Assembly: GCF_913057115.1 (NCBI RefSeq)
Contig: NZ_CAJXNN010000007.1
Span: 1 to 64,000, forward strand
Length of the DNA stretch: 64,000 nt
Source of the DNA: an uncultured Roseovarius sp.
GTDB taxonomy: Bacteria > Pseudomonadota > Alphaproteobacteria > Rhodobacterales > Rhodobacteraceae
Direction of reading: 5' to 3'
Each line of letters begins with the position of its first letter. Position 1 is the stretch's first letter. Positions 62,357 to 64,000 of the stretch are shown in pieces. The notes under the pieces were generated by a model, which worked only from the letters and a program-made list of their open reading frames with translations, searched no databases and had not been told where the DNA came from. Both the position numbers and the translations under genes were made by a program.

Positions 62357-63064
62357 ATGGCACGCCTTCTTATGATCCTGACATCGAACGATAAAATGGG
62401 CGCAGATGGTGCCCCCACCGGATTTTATTGGGAGGAAATGGCCGTCCCCTATTGGGCCTTCCGCGAGGCGGGCTATACCGTCGATCTGGCAAGCCCAAAA
62501 GGCGGCCGCCCGCCCGCTGATCCAGCTTCGGATGACGATACCATGGCCCGTCCCCGCGCGGTGAAACGCTTCATGGAGGATGAAAAAGCCATGAACGCGC
62601 TGGAAAATACCCTGCGCCTGACCGACGTGGATACCAACCATTATGACGGCGTCTTCCTGCCCGGCGGGCACGGTACCATGTGGGATTTCCACCAAACCCC
62701 GCAAGTCGCGGCCACCGTGTCTAAAGTTCACGAACAGGGGGGCGTCGTCGGCGCGGTCTGCCACGGGCCTGCGGGCCTTCTGGGCACCAAGCGCAGTGAC
62801 GGCACCCCGCTTCTCAAGGGCCGCAAGGTGAACGGTTTCACCAATTCCGAAGAAACCGCTGCAGGCCTCAGCAACGTGGTCCCGTTCTTGCTGGAAGATG
62901 AGTTGAAAGCCGAAGGCGCGATTTTCGAACGCAGCACTGAGGATTTCAGCGGCTTTGCCGTCCGCGATGCCCGTATCGTGACCGGACAGAACCCCGATTC
63001 ATCGGCGCAAGTGGCTGAACACATGCTGGCCGCGCTCAACGATGCGCAACGCGCAGCGGCCTAA
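62357..63064 (+). CDS. DJ-1/PfpI-family protein (Hsp31/glyoxalase III-like)
   Basis: The 235 residues have the class I glutamine-amidotransferase-like fold of the Hsp31 type: GFYWEEMAVPYWAF with candidate Glu26, DGVFLPGGHGTMWDF, and the nucleophile elbow AVCHGPAGLL (Cys135-His136). Hsp31-like proteins act on methylglyoxal or as chaperones. GAAAGGAGAG precedes the ATG. A strong terminator follows. Confidence 0.88.
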   Translation: MARLLMILTSNDKMGADGAPTGFYWEEMAVPYWAFREAGYTVDLASPKGGRPPADPASDDDTMARPRAVKRFMEDEKAMNALENTLRLTDVDTNHYDGVFLPGGHGTMWDFHQTPQVAATVSKVHEQGGVVGAVCHGPAGLLGTKRSDGTPLLKGRKVNGFTNSEETAAGLSNVVPFLLEDELKAEGAIFERSTEDFSGFAVRDARIVTGQNPDSSAQVAEHMLAALNDAQRAAA

Positions 63065-63072
63065 AGCGAACC

Positions 63073-63100
63073 GCGCGCCGGGGAGACCCCGGCGCGCTTT
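63073..63100 (+). terminator. Terminator after the DJ-1-like gene
   Basis: GCGCGCCGGGG and CCCCGGCGCGC form a perfect 11-bp stem (loop AGA) followed by TTT. It lies between convergent genes and may act in both directions. Confidence 0.82.
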
Positions 63101-63102
63101 CA

Positions 63103-64000
63103 TTACTTTGCGTAGCCAATCGTCTGCAACGCATCCTTGATTTCATCAAGGATCGCCGGATCGTCGATGGTGGCGGGCATCTTGTACTCGGCCCCATCGG
63201 CGATTTTCACCATGATCGCCCGCAGGATTTTGCCCGAGCGGGTCTTGGGCAGGCGATCCACCACAACGGCCAGTTTGAACGCCGCCACCGGGCCGATCTG
63301 ATCGCGCACCAGCTTCACACATTCCTGCACGATTTCCGCATGGTCGCGATTCACGCCCTTGGTCAGGCACAGAAAACCAACCGGCAACTGGCCCTTCAAC
63401 TGATCCGACACCCCGATCACGGCACATTCAGCCACATCCGGATGCGCGGCCAGCACCTCTTCCATGCCGCCGGTCGACAGGCGGTGACCAGCCACGTTGA
63501 TCACGTCATCGGTTCGCGCCATGATCCAAAGATAACCGTCCTCATCCTTCATCCCCGCATCGCCGGTCTCATAATAGCCCGGGAAGGTGTTGAGGTAGGA
63601 TTTGCGGAACCGATCCTCGGCATTCCACAGCGTCGGCAGTGTTCCGGGGGGCAGGGGCAGTTTGACCGCAATCGCGCCCAATTCCCCCGCCGGCATCTCA
63701 TTGCCGCCTTCATCCAGAATTTGCACGTCATAGCCCGGCATCGCCACGGTAGGGGACCCGATCTTGACGGGCAGAGCTTCGATCCCTGCCGGGTTGCCCG
63801 CGATGGTCCAGCCGGTTTCAGTCTGCCACCAGTGGTCATAAACCGGCTTGCCGGTCATCTCTTTGGTCCACTCAATGGTATCGGGGTCGGCGCGTTCACC
63901 GGCAAGGTAAATCGCGCGCAGGTTCGAAAGGTCATATTTTTTCAGGTACTCGCCCTTGGGGTCCTCGCGCTTGACCGCGCGGAACGCCGTGGGCGCGGTA
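63103..64000 (-). CDS. prpE: Propionyl-CoA synthetase, C-terminal part (gene runs off the window)
   Basis: The frame is open from the stop at 63103 to the window edge, about 298 codons. The sequence is an acyl-CoA ligase of the acetyl/propionyl-CoA synthetase group: YLAGERADPDTIEW, DHWWQTETGW, YYETGDAGMKDEDGYLWIMA, NVAGHRLSTGGMEEVLA and the catalytic Lys in LPKTRSGKILRAI. The HWWQTETG and AGHRLSTG variants favour PrpE over Acs. It would activate propionate, feeding the methylmalonyl-CoA route to which mce belongs. Confidence 0.85.
   Translation of the reverse strand, partial: TAPTAFRAVKREDPKGEYLKKYDLSNLRAIYLAGERADPDTIEWTKEMTGKPVYDHWWQTETGWTIAGNPAGIEALPVKIGSPTVAMPGYDVQILDEGGNEMPAGELGAIAVKLPLPPGTLPTLWNAEDRFRKSYLNTFPGYYETGDAGMKDEDGYLWIMARTDDVINVAGHRLSTGGMEEVLAAHPDVAECAVIGVSDQLKGQLPVGFLCLTKGVNRDHAEIVQECVKLVRDQIGPVAAFKLAVVVDRLPKTRSGKILRAIMVKIADGAEYKMPATIDDPAILDEIKDALQTIGYAK

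Overview
The window reads as one chromosomal segment of a GC-rich alphaproteobacterium, most likely a marine member of the Rhodobacteraceae (Roseobacter group). The reasons are a GcrA-type cell-cycle regulator, a short (192-residue) adenylate kinase, a DMSP-lyase-like cupin, DUF1467 and DUF6455-type proteins, a phasin, FnrL-type boxes and characteristic intergenic palindromes. This placement is inference from gene content; no rRNA or tRNA gene was found. There is no sign of a prophage, insertion sequence or CRISPR array.

Positions 1-20.9 kb hold the ribosomal protein super-operon (tuf end, S10, spc and alpha gene sets), but cut into blocks: tuf-rpsJ-rplC-rplD-rplW; rplB-rpsS-rplV-rpsC-rplP; rpmC-rpsQ-rplN-rplX-rplE-rpsN-rpsH-rplF-rplR-rpsE-rpmD; rplO-secY-adk; rpsM-rpsK-rpoA-rplQ. 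The breaks hold unrelated genes: a phasin; a lysozyme-like transglycosylase, a 2OG-Fe(II) oxygenase and a bacterioferritin-like protein; a secreted VWA protein and a DMSP-lyase-like cupin; and a lipoprotein. Three blocks (rplW, rplP, rpmD) end in a clear intrinsic terminator, and each of the four later blocks restarts behind a readable sigma70-type promoter with 17-bp spacing. In three of those the promoter is followed at once by a GC-rich leader hairpin.

20.9-31.5 kb: a DegP/HtrA-like protease and RarA, then a complete oligopeptide-type ABC importer with two tandem paralogous Tat-exported binding proteins, two permeases and a fused double ATPase. 31.6-41.3 kb is housekeeping: carB, pabB, cyclopropane fatty acid synthase, aspS, an acetyltransferase and a receiver-domain protein. 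41.4-49.5 kb: methylmalonyl-CoA epimerase, a MerR-regulated cation efflux gene with a textbook 19-bp-spacer promoter, several conserved small genes, and a run of three overlapping paralogous Cys4 proteins (DUF6455 type) behind a perfect FNR box. 49.7-55.4 kb: cutA, rimO, an AsmA-like protein, gcrA and an ABC-2 permease. 55.6-59.9 kb is a group of small, mostly membrane proteins of unknown function, two of which have FNR-like boxes. 59.9-64 kb: glyA, nadK, a DJ-1/Hsp31-like protein and the 3' part of a propionyl-CoA synthetase gene.

The non-coding DNA is unusually informative. Four families of dispersed palindromic sequence recur: TAAAGCG-bounded elements, a three-hairpin element between convergent genes, TTCGTACGAA clusters, and a 34-nt repeat placed just behind two ribosomal terminators. 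The best candidates for undescribed biology are the FNR-box/triple-DUF6455 cassette, the small membrane proteins with similar boxes, and the DMSP-lyase-like cupin embedded in the ribosomal operon.
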